DNA from: Kineosporia rhizophila
Lineage (GTDB): Bacteria; Actinomycetota; Actinomycetes; Actinomycetales; Kineosporiaceae
Length of the DNA stretch: 64,000 nt
NCBI RefSeq assembly: GCF_021277265.1
Contig: NZ_JAJSOH010000015.1
Span: 62,001-126,000, forward strand
Reading direction: 5' to 3'
Under the pieces are notes generated by a model. The model ran no database searches. It saw only the letters and a list, made by a program, of their open reading frames with translations, and was not told where the DNA came from. Positions 52,527 to 61,111 of the stretch are shown here, piece by piece (within the stretch, counting starts at the first letter, position 1; each line of letters begins with the position of its first letter). The translations under genes and the position numbers were made by a program.

Positions 52527-53749
52527 GGCAGGTCGATCCGCACGGTGGTGGGTCCTCCTGGTGGGCTGATGATCTCCAGCCTGCCAGACACGACGGCCAC
52601 CCGGTCGGCCAGCCCCCGCAGGCCTGTGCCCCCTGAGGGTTCGGCGCCGCCCGTGCCGTCATCGACGATGGTCAGGGCCAGGCGTTGCTCAGCGAGCCTG
52701 CCGCTGATCTGGATACGCGTGGCTGCAGCGTGCCGGATCGCGTTGGTCAGGCACTCCGAGACCACGAAGTAGGCGGTGGACTCGATCCCGGGCGGCAGCC
52801 GGCCGGGCACGTCGAGGTCGACCTCGACCGGGAGCGGACAGCGTTCGGCGAGTTCACGTACCGCCTCGGTCAGCCCGAGGTCGGTGAGGACCTGGGGATG
52901 AATGCCGCGGATCTGGTCCCGGAGGGTGGTCAGCGCCAGCCGGGCCTGTTCGTGCGCCTCACGGACCAGGTCGCCGACGCGCTCGTCGGCCTCGGCCAGA
53001 TGCCGCTCGGCCAGGCCCAGCTTCATCGTCAGGAGCACCAGGTGTTGCTGGGCGCCGTCGTGCAGGTCTCGCTCGATCCGACGACGTTCGGCGTCGAAGG
53101 CGTTGACCAGCCGGCTGCGCGACTGGGCCAGTTCCTCCACCTGGCGGTGCATCTCGGTGCCGTTCGGTGCAAGCAGCCATCTGGTGAAGGCAGCCTGGGC
53201 GCCTGCGAGCACGCTGATGCCGTACAGGGTGACGATCGTTGCCGGCGCCCCGGCCAGACCGGCGACGGCACACGCCTGGCCGAAGGTCTCGACCGTCCAG
53301 GTGCCCACCTGGACGTGGGCTTCTGCGCCCAACGCGAGCAACAGCGGCAGCGTCAGCAGCAGGAGGCCGACGAAGAGGACGAGCAACGCGGCGAGGTCGA
53401 GGAGCGCCAGGACCGTGAGCAGGCATGCGCAGTAGCCCAGTTCGCGCCAGGTGGCCGACTCCGTCACCCGCAGCCGTACCCACGCCCAGCCGTTCACCGG
53501 AGCCGGGGCGTGCGGGTCAGGAACTGCGCGCGGCTCCATGAGGCCGAGTCGGTGGCGCTCCAGGGCTCCGATCGGTATACCGACGAGCAGGAGCAGTGGC
53601 GGAAAGAGCAGCAGCGGCAGGACGGCCAGCCAGGCGATCGAGCTGACCGCCACGCTGCTGACCACGAAGGCCAGGCTGCGCCAGGGCCACCCCGACCGGG
53701 CGAACCGGACGGGGCTCCCGGTCATCGCCTGCCACACGCTCGTCGCCAC
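52511..53749 (-). CDS. Sensor histidine kinase (HisKA_3 type)
   Basis: 412 residues from a GTG 2 nt after the preceding stop. Four or more membrane helices (about 25-60, 105-140, 160-190), then the dimerisation/phosphoacceptor segment RRRIERDLHDGAQQHLV with His230, and a HATPase with NAIRHA, DDGTGG and GGTGLRGLADRV. Cognate to the overlapping response regulator. Confidence 0.92.
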   Translation of the reverse strand: MATSVWQAMTGSPVRFARSGWPWRSLAFVVSSVAVSSIAWLAVLPLLLFPPLLLLVGIPIGALERHRLGLMEPRAVPDPHAPAPVNGWAWVRLRVTESATWRELGYCACLLTVLALLDLAALLVLFVGLLLLTLPLLLALGAEAHVQVGTWTVETFGQACAVAGLAGAPATIVTLYGISVLAGAQAAFTRWLLAPNGTEMHRQVEELAQSRSRLVNAFDAERRRIERDLHDGAQQHLVLLTMKLGLAERHLAEADERVGDLVREAHEQARLALTTLRDQIRGIHPQVLTDLGLTEAVRELAERCPLPVEVDLDVPGRLPPGIESTAYFVVSECLTNAIRHAAATRIQISGRLAEQRLALTIVDDGTGGAEPSGGTGLRGLADRVAVVSGRLEIISPPGGPTTVRIDLPCLYA

Positions 53750-53751
53750 CG

Positions 53752-54573
53752 TCAGCCTGCCCCGATGACGCCGAGCAGTGCGGTGTCGGGCTGCAGCGCC
53801 GAGAATGTACTGGCCACCGTCATGAGCAGCAGCAGACCCGCGGTCAGGGCCGAGATGACACCCAGGGTGCTGTGCATGAATCTGGCGCTCGGGTCGCCGG
53901 TGATGCGCCGTCTCCAGAACCGGGCGCTCGCCAGACCGGTGGCCATCATCAGCGGGGCGCAGATCGCTGCCATGATCCAGTTGTATCGCGCGACCTCACC
54001 GAGCAGGACCGTCAGTGGGCTGGGACCGGCGGGCAGCCCTTCGCGCACCTCACCCAGAACCCGTGCGAGTTCGCCGTCGCCGGTGCCCTCGGGCAGCAGC
54101 GGCAGCAACGCGACCAGAGGCACGGCCGTGGCCTGGACGTTCACGATCAGCACACCCACGGCGAGCACGGTCAGTACCGTCGTGGCCGTGGCAGCTGCTG
54201 CGTACCAGGTCCGGGCGTACAGGTAGGTGCGCCACAGCGCGGTGCTGAGCAGGGCGAGGACTACGACGAGCGCCGCGCTGATCGCCACCTTGATCGCATG
54301 CCATTGGAACCAGTAGTCGACGAGCGTTGTGAAGTGGCCGTTCAGAGCCGGGGTTCCGCTTCGCCAGAACTCGACGAAGGCGTGCCCGAGGTCGTCCTGA
54401 AGGTAGGTCTCACTGTCGTACGCCCCGAAGTCAGGCCTCAGGAGGGCGGCGGGGGCGAGCATGAACGCCGCCACCAAGACCACGACGGCGGCCAGCAGCA
54501 CCCCGATCCTGAACCTCGGATGCAGCCGTACAGTTTCACGTCCGGAACCTGCTGTGATCGGTCGAAATCGCAT
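53752..54573 (-). CDS. Membrane protein at the head of the two-component operon
   Basis: 273 residues. N-terminal helix (about 22-45), then an extracellular segment (FGAYDSETYLQDDLGHAFVEFW...HFTTLVDYWFQWHA), followed by about four more helices. It ends 2 nt before the kinase start and is probably part of the signal input or the thing being regulated. No family recognised. Confidence 0.75.
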   Translation of the reverse strand: MRFRPITAGSGRETVRLHPRFRIGVLLAAVVVLVAAFMLAPAALLRPDFGAYDSETYLQDDLGHAFVEFWRSGTPALNGHFTTLVDYWFQWHAIKVAISAALVVVLALLSTALWRTYLYARTWYAAAATATTVLTVLAVGVLIVNVQATAVPLVALLPLLPEGTGDGELARVLGEVREGLPAGPSPLTVLLGEVARYNWIMAAICAPLMMATGLASARFWRRRITGDPSARFMHSTLGVISALTAGLLLLMTVASTFSALQPDTALLGVIGAG

Positions 54574-54671
54574 GACACGAAGGTAGGCAAGGGGCGCTGG
54601 GCGGGCGATGGCCTCCGGGATAGCCGGTCCGGGTGAGGCTGGGCCACCGCCGCGGTACAGCTAGCTCTACC

Positions 54672-55754
54672 TCAGCTCGTCCAAGGCACTCCCGAGACCT
54701 CAACCGTCTCGCCGGTGACTGCCGCCTGCTCCACGGCCAGGCTCACGGCGTGGTCGTGGCAGGCCTCGGCCAGGGGGTAGGGCGCCGGGCCCTCGCCGCG
54801 CCGCCAGGCGGCCATGGCCAGCATCTGCGTCAGGATGGCGATCTCCTCGTCCGGCAGGCGCAGCCCGACGAACGGGTTCTCCCACAGGAGCTGCCCGTCC
54901 AGGGCGATCCACTCGCTGTCGTAACCCTCCAGGTCCAGGTCGTACCCGCTCTGCCGGCGCAGCAGCGGTGAGGTGAGAACGCGCCCGTCCCAGCGGATCA
55001 CGCTCTCGTCGTTGATCTCGCCGTGCGTGCCGCGGACGAGCAGCCGGCGCGAGCGCAGCCGGTTGTGCCACTGGTTGTCGGTGAAGTCGTACAGCCCCGA
55101 GCGCCCCGGCCCGAAGTCCAGGGTGGCGATCGTGGTGGTGGCCGGGTGCGGGCCCGGGTCTTTGCGCAGCCCCGCGCGGGTCATCGGGTCGAGCAACGGT
55201 GCGCTGGAGGTGGAGGCCCGCACCTGCACGTCGCCGAGTCCGGCCCCCAGGAAGGCCCGGATCAGGGCGATCGCGTGGTACTGGTGGGTGGAGGAGACGT
55301 GGACGGACGTCGGTGTCCCGATCAGCCCCCGCCGTGTGGCCTCCAAGCGGGCGGCATGCATCGGCATCAGCGGGTACTGCTCGGCGACCTGCACCAGTCC
55401 GCTGTCCCCGACCCGGTTCCACAGTTCCTTCAGCGCGGGAAGGTCGGGGGCCGGCGGGGTCTCACTGAGCACGGCGACGCCGGCTGCGACCACCTTTTCC
55501 AGCACCTCGGGGTTGGCGTCCCAGGTGACCGAGCTGATCACGAAAGCCGGATCCGTCTGGGCGATCATCTCGTCCACGGCGCCGAAGACGGGTACTTCCC
55601 AGCCCAGCCGGCGGGCCTTGTCGGGGCTGCGCGAGACCACCCCGGCCAGTTGCAGGGCGTCGGGCCGGAGCCGGGCCAGGCGAACGAAGAACGCCGCCCG
55701 CCATCCGGTGCCGACCACGCCGAAGCGGACGGGTGACTCTGGGCTCTGGCTCAC
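54672..55754 (-). CDS. Gfo/Idh/MocA-family oxidoreductase
   Basis: 360 residues from the GTG at 55754, which has AAGGAG 7 nt upstream. RFGVVGTGWRAAFFVRLARLRPDALQLAGVVSR is the N-terminal NAD(P)-binding fold, ISSVTWDANPEVLEKVVAAGVAVLSETPPAP carries the usual E-(K/T)-P loop with Thr in place of Lys, and the C-terminal sheet domain follows. Members oxidise sugars, inositols or reduce cyclitols. The missing Lys in EKP (here ETP) makes canonical catalysis uncertain. Confidence 0.83.
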   Translation of the reverse strand: MSQSPESPVRFGVVGTGWRAAFFVRLARLRPDALQLAGVVSRSPDKARRLGWEVPVFGAVDEMIAQTDPAFVISSVTWDANPEVLEKVVAAGVAVLSETPPAPDLPALKELWNRVGDSGLVQVAEQYPLMPMHAARLEATRRGLIGTPTSVHVSSTHQYHAIALIRAFLGAGLGDVQVRASTSSAPLLDPMTRAGLRKDPGPHPATTTIATLDFGPGRSGLYDFTDNQWHNRLRSRRLLVRGTHGEINDESVIRWDGRVLTSPLLRRQSGYDLDLEGYDSEWIALDGQLLWENPFVGLRLPDEEIAILTQMLAMAAWRRGEGPAPYPLAEACHDHAVSLAVEQAAVTGETVEVSGVPWTS

Positions 55755-55837
55755 AGTTAGCTCCTTCGAGAGAGGGCCCGACCGTAGTGAGGGTGGCATG
55801 CCGCTGCATCGGCCTGGGCGCAGGCCTCGCGCCGGCA

Positions 55838-57316
55838 CTACGTTGCCGCGGAATACAGGCGTTCGACATCAACCAGCAGGATGCTGTTGTCGTTCGCGGC
55901 TGCGGCCTTCAACTCGTCGGTGAAGCCGGCCCCACCGTAGACCGTCAGTACCGTTTCGCTGGTGTCGAAACCTCTGGCCTGCAGTAGGTCACGAGCAGTG
56001 GCGAGACGGGCAACGTGATGACGCCCGATGACCTCCCCCCATTTGGTCTCACCCAACGACAGGACGCGGCGCGCTCGATTGCCCTCCGGCGCCGCCAGTG
56101 CGACCACGTCGATCTCGATCTGGGAGCGGTTGGCGGGGTCGTTGACCGTCGCGGATCCGACCTCGGAGGGCTGCTCGGTGAACAGGTCGTCTCCCGACTC
56201 AAGGGTGAAGGCCCGGCTGAGGGACTCGAAGTGTGGGCCGACCACCTGGGTGAGGAAGGTCTGCCGGGTGCTGGCCCAGACCCGCTCGGCCCGGTGGATC
56301 TCCAGTTCTGCCCAGCGCTTACGCATGATCGCTTCGTAGAAGGTGATGAGCGGCTCGACGATGCGGTAGCGGGACCGGCCGGGACGGAACAGGTCCGGTT
56401 CGCGGGCGATCAGCGCGCAGTCCTCCAGCACGTTCAGCGGATGCGTGATCTGGTCCGACTTGCGGCCGATGAAGCCGGCGATCCCGCCGTTGGTGTTGTT
56501 TCCCGAAGCGATTGCGGCGAGCACCGAGTGGTAGAGAGCGGGATCGCGGATGGCAGCCTCTTCGGCCAGCAGGTAGCGCGCCTCCCGGAACAAAGGCGTC
56601 TGAGGGTTCAGGACGGTTCGGATCACCCAGGCATCAAAATCCTCGGTCGACGCAGGGACGTCCCCTCGGGTGAACTCGTAGCGGTAGGCGGGCGTGCCTC
56701 CGGTGACGGCATGGACCAGAACGGCCAGCCGGGGATCGGTGATCCCCCAGAACTGCGCGGCCTCGCGGTAGCGGAACGGTTGCACGACGAGTTCGAGGCT
56801 GGACCGCCCGCGCAGTGGAGCCTGGCCTGACAGGAGGCCGCCCATGACTGACATCGCCGAGCCGCACAGCACCAGGCGCACCGAACTCGAGCGGCCGCTG
56901 CCGCCCGGGCCCAGTTCACGCTGAATGATCGACGGGAGTGCCGGGGAGGCCTTGGTCAAGAAGGGGAATTCGTCGATGACGACCACCGTCGGCCGCCCCT
57001 TCAGGCTCCGGAACATGTGCGCTATGGCGTCATTCCAGTCCCGGAAGGGCTCGGCGATGAATTGCTGGGTGTGTCTGGCCAGGGCTTCGGAGAACAGGCG
57101 GAGGGACTCGGCCTCGGTGGCCTCGGTGGCCGCGAAGTACAACCCGTCGGACTGTTCGACGACGGCTTGCAGCAGGAAGCTCTTACCTTGCCGGCGCCGA
57201 CCGCTCACCACGCCCAAGGATGCAGCGTTCTGGGTCACGGCCAGGGGACTGTCGGCGAAGGAGACCAGGCCCTGCCACTCACGGGCCCGGCCGAAGATCT
57301 GGGGCGGCTTGTTCAC
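55838..57316 (-). CDS. AAA ATPase with C-terminal PD-(D/E)XK nuclease-like (DUF234) domain
   Basis: 492 residues from a GTG with GAAGAGG upstream. FGRAREWQGL and GVVSGRRRQGKSFLLQA (Walker A), VVVIDEFPFLTKASPALPSIIQRE (Walker B) and LVLCGSAMSVM (sensor 1) define the archaeal-type ATPase group; a winged-helix region follows, then IEIDVVAL...SLGETKW with the D...E-x-K nuclease signature. These proteins are common, patchy in distribution and of unknown role; defence or selfish-element roles have been proposed. A CAGAAGTATA direct repeat lies upstream. Confidence 0.85.
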   Translation of the reverse strand: MNKPPQIFGRAREWQGLVSFADSPLAVTQNAASLGVVSGRRRQGKSFLLQAVVEQSDGLYFAATEATEAESLRLFSEALARHTQQFIAEPFRDWNDAIAHMFRSLKGRPTVVVIDEFPFLTKASPALPSIIQRELGPGGSGRSSSVRLVLCGSAMSVMGGLLSGQAPLRGRSSLELVVQPFRYREAAQFWGITDPRLAVLVHAVTGGTPAYRYEFTRGDVPASTEDFDAWVIRTVLNPQTPLFREARYLLAEEAAIRDPALYHSVLAAIASGNNTNGGIAGFIGRKSDQITHPLNVLEDCALIAREPDLFRPGRSRYRIVEPLITFYEAIMRKRWAELEIHRAERVWASTRQTFLTQVVGPHFESLSRAFTLESGDDLFTEQPSEVGSATVNDPANRSQIEIDVVALAAPEGNRARRVLSLGETKWGEVIGRHHVARLATARDLLQARGFDTSETVLTVYGGAGFTDELKAAAANDNSILLVDVERLYSAAT

Positions 57317-57334
57317 GACAACCTCTTCAAGTTA

Positions 57335-57359
57335 CAGAAGTATAGTTCCCAGAAGTATA
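57335..57359. promoter_or_regulatory. Direct repeat CAGAAGTATA upstream of the AAA ATPase
   Basis: Two copies (57335-57344, 57350-57359) 15 bp apart. On the coding strand each contains TATACT, a good -10 hexamer. The AT content here contrasts with the surroundings, so this is either promoter plus operator or a transferred flank. Confidence 0.5.
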
Positions 57360-57401
57360 CCTCTGTGAGGGGATCGACCGGCCCTCAGTCCGTACCGAGC
57401 A

Positions 57402-58874
57402 TCACTCAGCCCGCAGCTCGGCCGGATCGGTGCTGCGCCGCAGCAGCGGCAGGGTGAGCAGGATCAGCAGCAGAACGACCAGCAGGGTGCCGAAGCTGGC
57501 CGCCGCCAGGCCGCCCCAGGGCACGCCCACCTCGAACTCGGCGCCGTTGTTGCCGACGGTGGTGCCCAGCGCGCCTCGAGCCGCGAAGATGCCTGCTGCC
57601 GTGGCCGCCAGCACCGCGGGCACCAGGGGAGCCATCGACTCGATCACGGTGGCCCGGGCCAGCACCGAGCGTGGGACGCCCACGGCGGCGAGGCTGGCCA
57701 GCATGCGCCGGCGGGTCAGCACGCTCTCCACGCAGCCGACCAGCAGACCGGCCGCAGTGATCAGCGCACCCACCGCGAAGCCCAGGTCGACCAGAGCCAG
57801 AGCGCCGCGGTAGAACGAGCCGTTGGTCCGGAACAGTGCCTCGTCCCGCTCGACGCCGGCCAGGAGGTTGGCCCCGAAGCCCTGGGTGAAGGCCCACAGC
57901 AGCACCACCAGCAGCAGGGCGGCGTTGGTGCGCGCACTCTGGCTGGGGGAGGCCAGCAGCCGGCGCCCGGCGATCAGCAGGCTGGGCCGCTCGCCGAAGC
58001 GCACCAGCAGCCGGCCGATGGCTGCGGCCAGAGCAGTGGTGCTCATCAGCAGGCCGATGCCGGTGACCAGGAACAGGACCAGGAAGAGCAGACCGATCCC
58101 GGCCGCGGCACCGTCATCCAGGCCCAGGGCGTCGACAACGGTGGAGAAGCTGGCCAGCGCCAGCGTTCCCCCGGCGAACAGCAGCAATGCCATGAAGCGG
58201 CTGGGGCGGTGCTGCTCGCGGTGGACCACCCCGAACGGTGAGAACGTGACCCCGCGCAGCGCGTAGACCGCGAAAAACGTTGCCAGGAGCGGAATGACCA
58301 CCACGACCAGGACGAGCACGGGGGTGGGGGGCAGGACATCGGTGGGGAAGCGCAGCGCCGGGCCGGTGTACTCGCGTTCGGTGTAGCCGTCCTGCTCCCG
58401 CAGCCGGTAGGTGGCGGTGACCGGATTGCCCAGGAGCACCCGCAGGACGAAGAACGCGCCGGTTCCCAGGGCCGCCCCCAGAACGGCGGCCAGCCCGGTC
58501 TCGGCGGCAGCGATGCGCACCACGTCGAACGGCGTGCCGCCCTGCATCCGAACGGCCGCAAGCCGGCGGTCGCGGGCCGGGGCCCCGATCCGCGAACACT
58601 GGCCGACGAAGCCCAGAATCGGCACGCACAGCAGCAGGAAGGCGATCACGATGCCCGGGTGCAGGCCGGGCTGGTTGAGCAGGTCGCTGGTGTAGGGCCC
58701 GTCGCCGTGACCGGCGGCCGCCACCGTGGCCGCGGCCAGCAGGGACATGGTGCCCAGGGCCGCACCCACCGCGGTCAGGACGATCCGGGTGCCGTCGTCG
58801 CGGCCGCCCTTGCCGGCCAGCCACAGCACCGTCCGCCAGGACATCCTGCCGTCGCGACGGGGCGAGGTGCTCAT
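57402..58874 (-). CDS. FtsX-like ABC transporter permease
   Basis: 490 residues, about ten helices in two FtsX-type halves: RIVLTAVGAALGTMSLLAAATVAAAGHG at the start, then two copies of the MacB-type pattern RLAAVRMQGGTPFDVVRIAAAETGLAAVLG and RRRMLASLAAVGVPRSVLARATVIESMAPLVPAVLA. Overlaps the ATPase gene by 4 nt (ATGA). Exporter of peptides or lipids, controlled by PadR. Confidence 0.88.
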   Translation of the reverse strand: MSTSPRRDGRMSWRTVLWLAGKGGRDDGTRIVLTAVGAALGTMSLLAAATVAAAGHGDGPYTSDLLNQPGLHPGIVIAFLLLCVPILGFVGQCSRIGAPARDRRLAAVRMQGGTPFDVVRIAAAETGLAAVLGAALGTGAFFVLRVLLGNPVTATYRLREQDGYTEREYTGPALRFPTDVLPPTPVLVLVVVVIPLLATFFAVYALRGVTFSPFGVVHREQHRPSRFMALLLFAGGTLALASFSTVVDALGLDDGAAAGIGLLFLVLFLVTGIGLLMSTTALAAAIGRLLVRFGERPSLLIAGRRLLASPSQSARTNAALLLVVLLWAFTQGFGANLLAGVERDEALFRTNGSFYRGALALVDLGFAVGALITAAGLLVGCVESVLTRRRMLASLAAVGVPRSVLARATVIESMAPLVPAVLAATAAGIFAARGALGTTVGNNGAEFEVGVPWGGLAAASFGTLLVVLLLILLTLPLLRRSTDPAELRAE

Positions 58875-59593
58875 CGAAGACCACCCGCAGCAGTTCCCGG
58901 CGTGTACGGGTCGCCCTCGAGCCGGCCGTCCGGGCCCTCGACGAGTCCGTCCCGCACCACCACCTCGCGGTCGGCGTAGGCGGCCACCTTGGCATCGTGG
59001 GTCACGATCAGCACGGTGGTTCCGACCGACTTGGCCACGTGCACCATCTGCGCCATCACGGCCTCCCCGTTCACACTGTCCAGGGCGCCGGTGGGCTCGT
59101 CGGCGAACAGCACCCTCGGCCCGGTGACCAGCGAGCGCGCAGTGGCCACCCGCTGGGCCTGACCTCCCGACATCTGCCCGGGCCGCTTGCCTGCCAGCTC
59201 CTGCACCCCCAGCCGCTCCAGCCAGGACGAGGCGGTTCGCATCGCCTCGCGGCGGCGGGCTCCGGCCAGCAGCAGAGGAAGGGCGACGTTCTCGACGGCG
59301 GTGAGCTCGGGCACCAGCTGGCCGAACTGGAAGAGCACGCCGAAATCGGTGCGGCGCAACCGGGAACGCTCGGAGTCCGAGGCGGTGTCCAGCCGTTTCC
59401 CGGCGAAGTGGACCTCACCGGAGTCCGGTCGCAGGATGCCCGAAAGGCACAGCAGCAGAGTGGACTTGCCGGAGCCGGAGGCCCCGGTGACGGCGATGAC
59501 CTCACCCCGGTCGGCGGCGAACGAAATTCCCCGCAGGGCCGGGGAAGCCCCGTACGACTTGACCACCGCCCGGCAGCTCAGCAGTGGGTTCAT
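58871..59593 (-). CDS. ABC transporter ATPase (MacB/LolD-like)
   Basis: 240 residues from the ATG at 59593 (MNPLLSCRAVVKSYG); the longer frame upstream lies inside padR. Walker A GASGSGKST, signature MSGGQAQRVATARSLV, Walker B VLFADEPTGALD, H-loop THDAKVAAYADR. Overlaps both padR and the permease gene by 4 nt. Confidence 0.92.
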   Translation of the reverse strand: MNPLLSCRAVVKSYGASPALRGISFAADRGEVIAVTGASGSGKSTLLLCLSGILRPDSGEVHFAGKRLDTASDSERSRLRRTDFGVLFQFGQLVPELTAVENVALPLLLAGARRREAMRTASSWLERLGVQELAGKRPGQMSGGQAQRVATARSLVTGPRVLFADEPTGALDSVNGEAVMAQMVHVAKSVGTTVLIVTHDAKVAAYADREVVVRDGLVEGPDGRLEGDPYTPGTAAGGLR

Positions 59594-60129
59594 GAGTTGA
59601 TCTCCTTGTCCAGAAGTGAGACCCGGGTCAGGGCGTTGTCCATCCACCGCAGGTCGGCGTTCAGGTGCTCGATGGCGTAGTCGGCCTCCAGCACCATCAC
59701 CAGGCTGCTGGCCGGGTTGGTCTTGACCTGCGTGTACTCGCGCATGCGCTGCAGGTGCGCGGCCCGCTGCCGGCGCAGGTAGCCGCGCGCGCCGTCCTGG
59801 CCGGCGGTGAGCAGGAAGAGCGTCACCTTGATGGCCAGGGGGTTGGAGACGAACGGGCTGGGCGGTTCCACTTCCTGCAGCCAGGCGGCCAGTTCGTCCT
59901 GCCCGGACTCGGTGAGCGTGTACGTGGTGCGGTCGGGCCCGGCGACCCGCTCGGGCTCGCCCGCCACGACCAGCCCGTCGCGGGCCAGGCGGGCCAGCGT
60001 GGCGTAGACCTGGGCGCTGGCCAGCGGCCGGGCCGCCGGAAATCGCACGTCGTACGAGCGTTTGAGCTCGTAGCCGTGCTGTTCCCCGGCCGTCAGCAGG
60101 CCGAGCATGACGTATTTCAGCGAGGACAC
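59590..60129 (-). CDS. PadR-family regulator of the ABC transporter
   Basis: 179 residues from a GTG. LKYVMLGLLTAGEQHGYELKRSYD is the PadR N-terminus, ASAQVYATLARLARDGLVVAGEPERVAGPDRTTYTLTESGQDELAAWL the winged helix, and the C-terminal helices mediate dimerisation. TATAGT (minus strand, 60136-60141) ends 6 nt before the GTG: likely leaderless. First gene of the operon padR-ATPase-permease, autoregulated through the site at 60144. Confidence 0.9.
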   Translation of the reverse strand: MSSLKYVMLGLLTAGEQHGYELKRSYDVRFPAARPLASAQVYATLARLARDGLVVAGEPERVAGPDRTTYTLTESGQDELAAWLQEVEPPSPFVSNPLAIKVTLFLLTAGQDGARGYLRRQRAAHLQRMREYTQVKTNPASSLVMVLEADYAIEHLNADLRWMDNALTRVSLLDKEINS

Positions 60130-60143
60130 AGAGGAACTATAAA

Positions 60144-60159
60144 CCGAGTTGCTAGTCGG
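60144..60159. promoter_or_regulatory. CCGANT-N4-ANTCGG palindrome, probable PadR operator
   Basis: CCGAGTTGCTAGTCGG pairs at ten of sixteen positions (CCGA/TCGG arms plus the T/A step) and sits just upstream of the TATAGT hexamer of padR. Confidence 0.5.
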
Positions 60160-60200
60160 ATGGCTACCCCCGGCGGGGCCGGAGCGGTTTCGTGCTGCAC

Positions 60201-60217
60201 CTGAGAGTGACTCTCAG
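60201..60217 (+). promoter_or_regulatory. Zur-like 7-1-7 box before the His-rich gene
   Basis: CTGAGAGTGACTCTCAG is a perfect 17-bp palindrome. TGAGAGTGACTCTCA follows the TGA.A.TGA.T.TCA frame of actinobacterial Zur boxes (consensus about TGAAAATGATTTTCA), with G/C substitutions. Confidence 0.55.
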
Positions 60218-60322
60218 TTGCATAGTCATATTGCAATGTTTGCATGTATCTGGTCCACTTCTCTTGGGCCCACTCCCGGGCCGCAGCGGCCGAAGGGTCG
60301 CCGAACGAGAGGAACGGGCCTG

Positions 60323-60619
60323 ATGAGCGTCATCGACACGCATGCCGAGCACTCGGTCACCGAGCACCGTCACGGTGCCGACTGCGGGCACGAGGCCGTC
60401 CAGCACGGCGACCACGTGGACTACCTACACGGCACGCACCGTCACGCCGAGCACGACGGCCACTATGACGAGCACGAGTCGCCGGCCGAGCACAGCACTG
60501 ACGACCATACCCATGGCGGCGACTGCGGTCACGCGTCGGTCGAGCACGGCGACCACGTCGACTACGTGCACGACGGCCACCGTCACGCCGTTCACGGGGA
60601 TCACTACGACGAACACTGA
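60323..60619 (+). CDS. Histidine-rich metal-binding protein with two repeats
   Basis: 98 residues from the ATG at 60323, 25 of them His. Two 37-residue repeats: HRHGADCGHEAVQHGDHVDY... and HTHGGDCGHASVEHGDHVDY..., each with a CGH core and ending HYDEH. Acidic and His-rich with no signal peptide, so a cytosolic zinc store or chaperone is likely. Proteins of this type are often mislabelled zinc transporter permease. A Zur-like palindrome lies about 110 nt upstream and a zinc-type ArsR gene converges with it. Confidence 0.8.
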   Translation: MSVIDTHAEHSVTEHRHGADCGHEAVQHGDHVDYLHGTHRHAEHDGHYDEHESPAEHSTDDHTHGGDCGHASVEHGDHVDYVHDGHRHAVHGDHYDEH

Positions 60620-60672
60620 GGCCGCGTCCGGTGAACGAGACGGCCCGACGGCTGCCTCGTTCACCGGGCCGC

Positions 60673-60960
60673 TCACTCCTCCAGGACGTGGGCGACGGCG
60701 TCGGCGATCACGTGCGTGACGTGGGTGTCGGCGATCTCGTAGGTGACTTCCTTGCCGCTGCGTTCGGCGGTGACCAGGCCGCCCTGCCGCAGGGAGCGCA
60801 GGTGCTGGGAGACCAGGGGCTGGGACATGTCGGTCAGGTCGGCCAGTTCGCCCACGGTGCGGGGCCGGTCGCCGATCAGGCGCAGCAGCCTCAGTCTCGA
60901 CTCGTGCCCGAGGATCTTGAACAACTGGGCGGCCTCGGCCAGCCCTGGTTCCGCCTGCAC
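60673..60960 (-). CDS. ArsR/SmtB-family metalloregulator with zinc-site signature
   Basis: 95 residues from the GTG at 60960, which has GGAG about 8 nt upstream; a TTG at 60996 would add 12 residues. Winged helix: LFKILGHESRLRLLRLIGDRPRTVGELADLTDMSQPLVSQHLRSLRQGGLV. The last helix reads DTHVTHVIADAVAHVLEE, exactly the D-x-H-x10-H-x2-E alpha-5 site of zinc/cobalt sensors such as CzrA and SmtB. It lacks the alpha-3 Cys pair of arsenic sensors. It should repress an efflux or storage gene until zinc is high. Confidence 0.9.
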   Translation of the reverse strand: MQAEPGLAEAAQLFKILGHESRLRLLRLIGDRPRTVGELADLTDMSQPLVSQHLRSLRQGGLVTAERSGKEVTYEIADTHVTHVIADAVAHVLEE

Positions 60961-60985
60961 CACAGTCACTCCAGCGTCCACATAA

Positions 60986-61009
60986 ACAGTTTGCAATACG
61001 TTGAACTGT
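60986..61009. promoter_or_regulatory. ACAGTT-N12-AACTGT inverted repeat, probable ArsR operator
   Basis: 6-bp perfect arms upstream of the ArsR start. Its interior TTGCAATA is shared with ATTGCAAT at 60230-60237 upstream of the His-rich gene, hinting that ArsR also binds there. Confidence 0.5.
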
Positions 61010-61046
61010 ACCCGGTGGCGCCGGTGCGGACCTCGGTCGATCGCAT

Positions 61047-61061
61047 TGAGAATGATTCCCA
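61047..61061 (+). promoter_or_regulatory. Zur-like box before the methyltransferase gene
   Basis: TGAGAATGATTCCCA matches the Zur-box consensus TGAAAATGATTTTCA at 12 of 15 positions, about 50 nt upstream of the ATG at 61112. Confidence 0.55.
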
Positions 61062-61111
61062 GTAAGCTACTGTGGCGTCAATGATCGATCCGACCGCCCG
61101 GAAGGCCCGCG

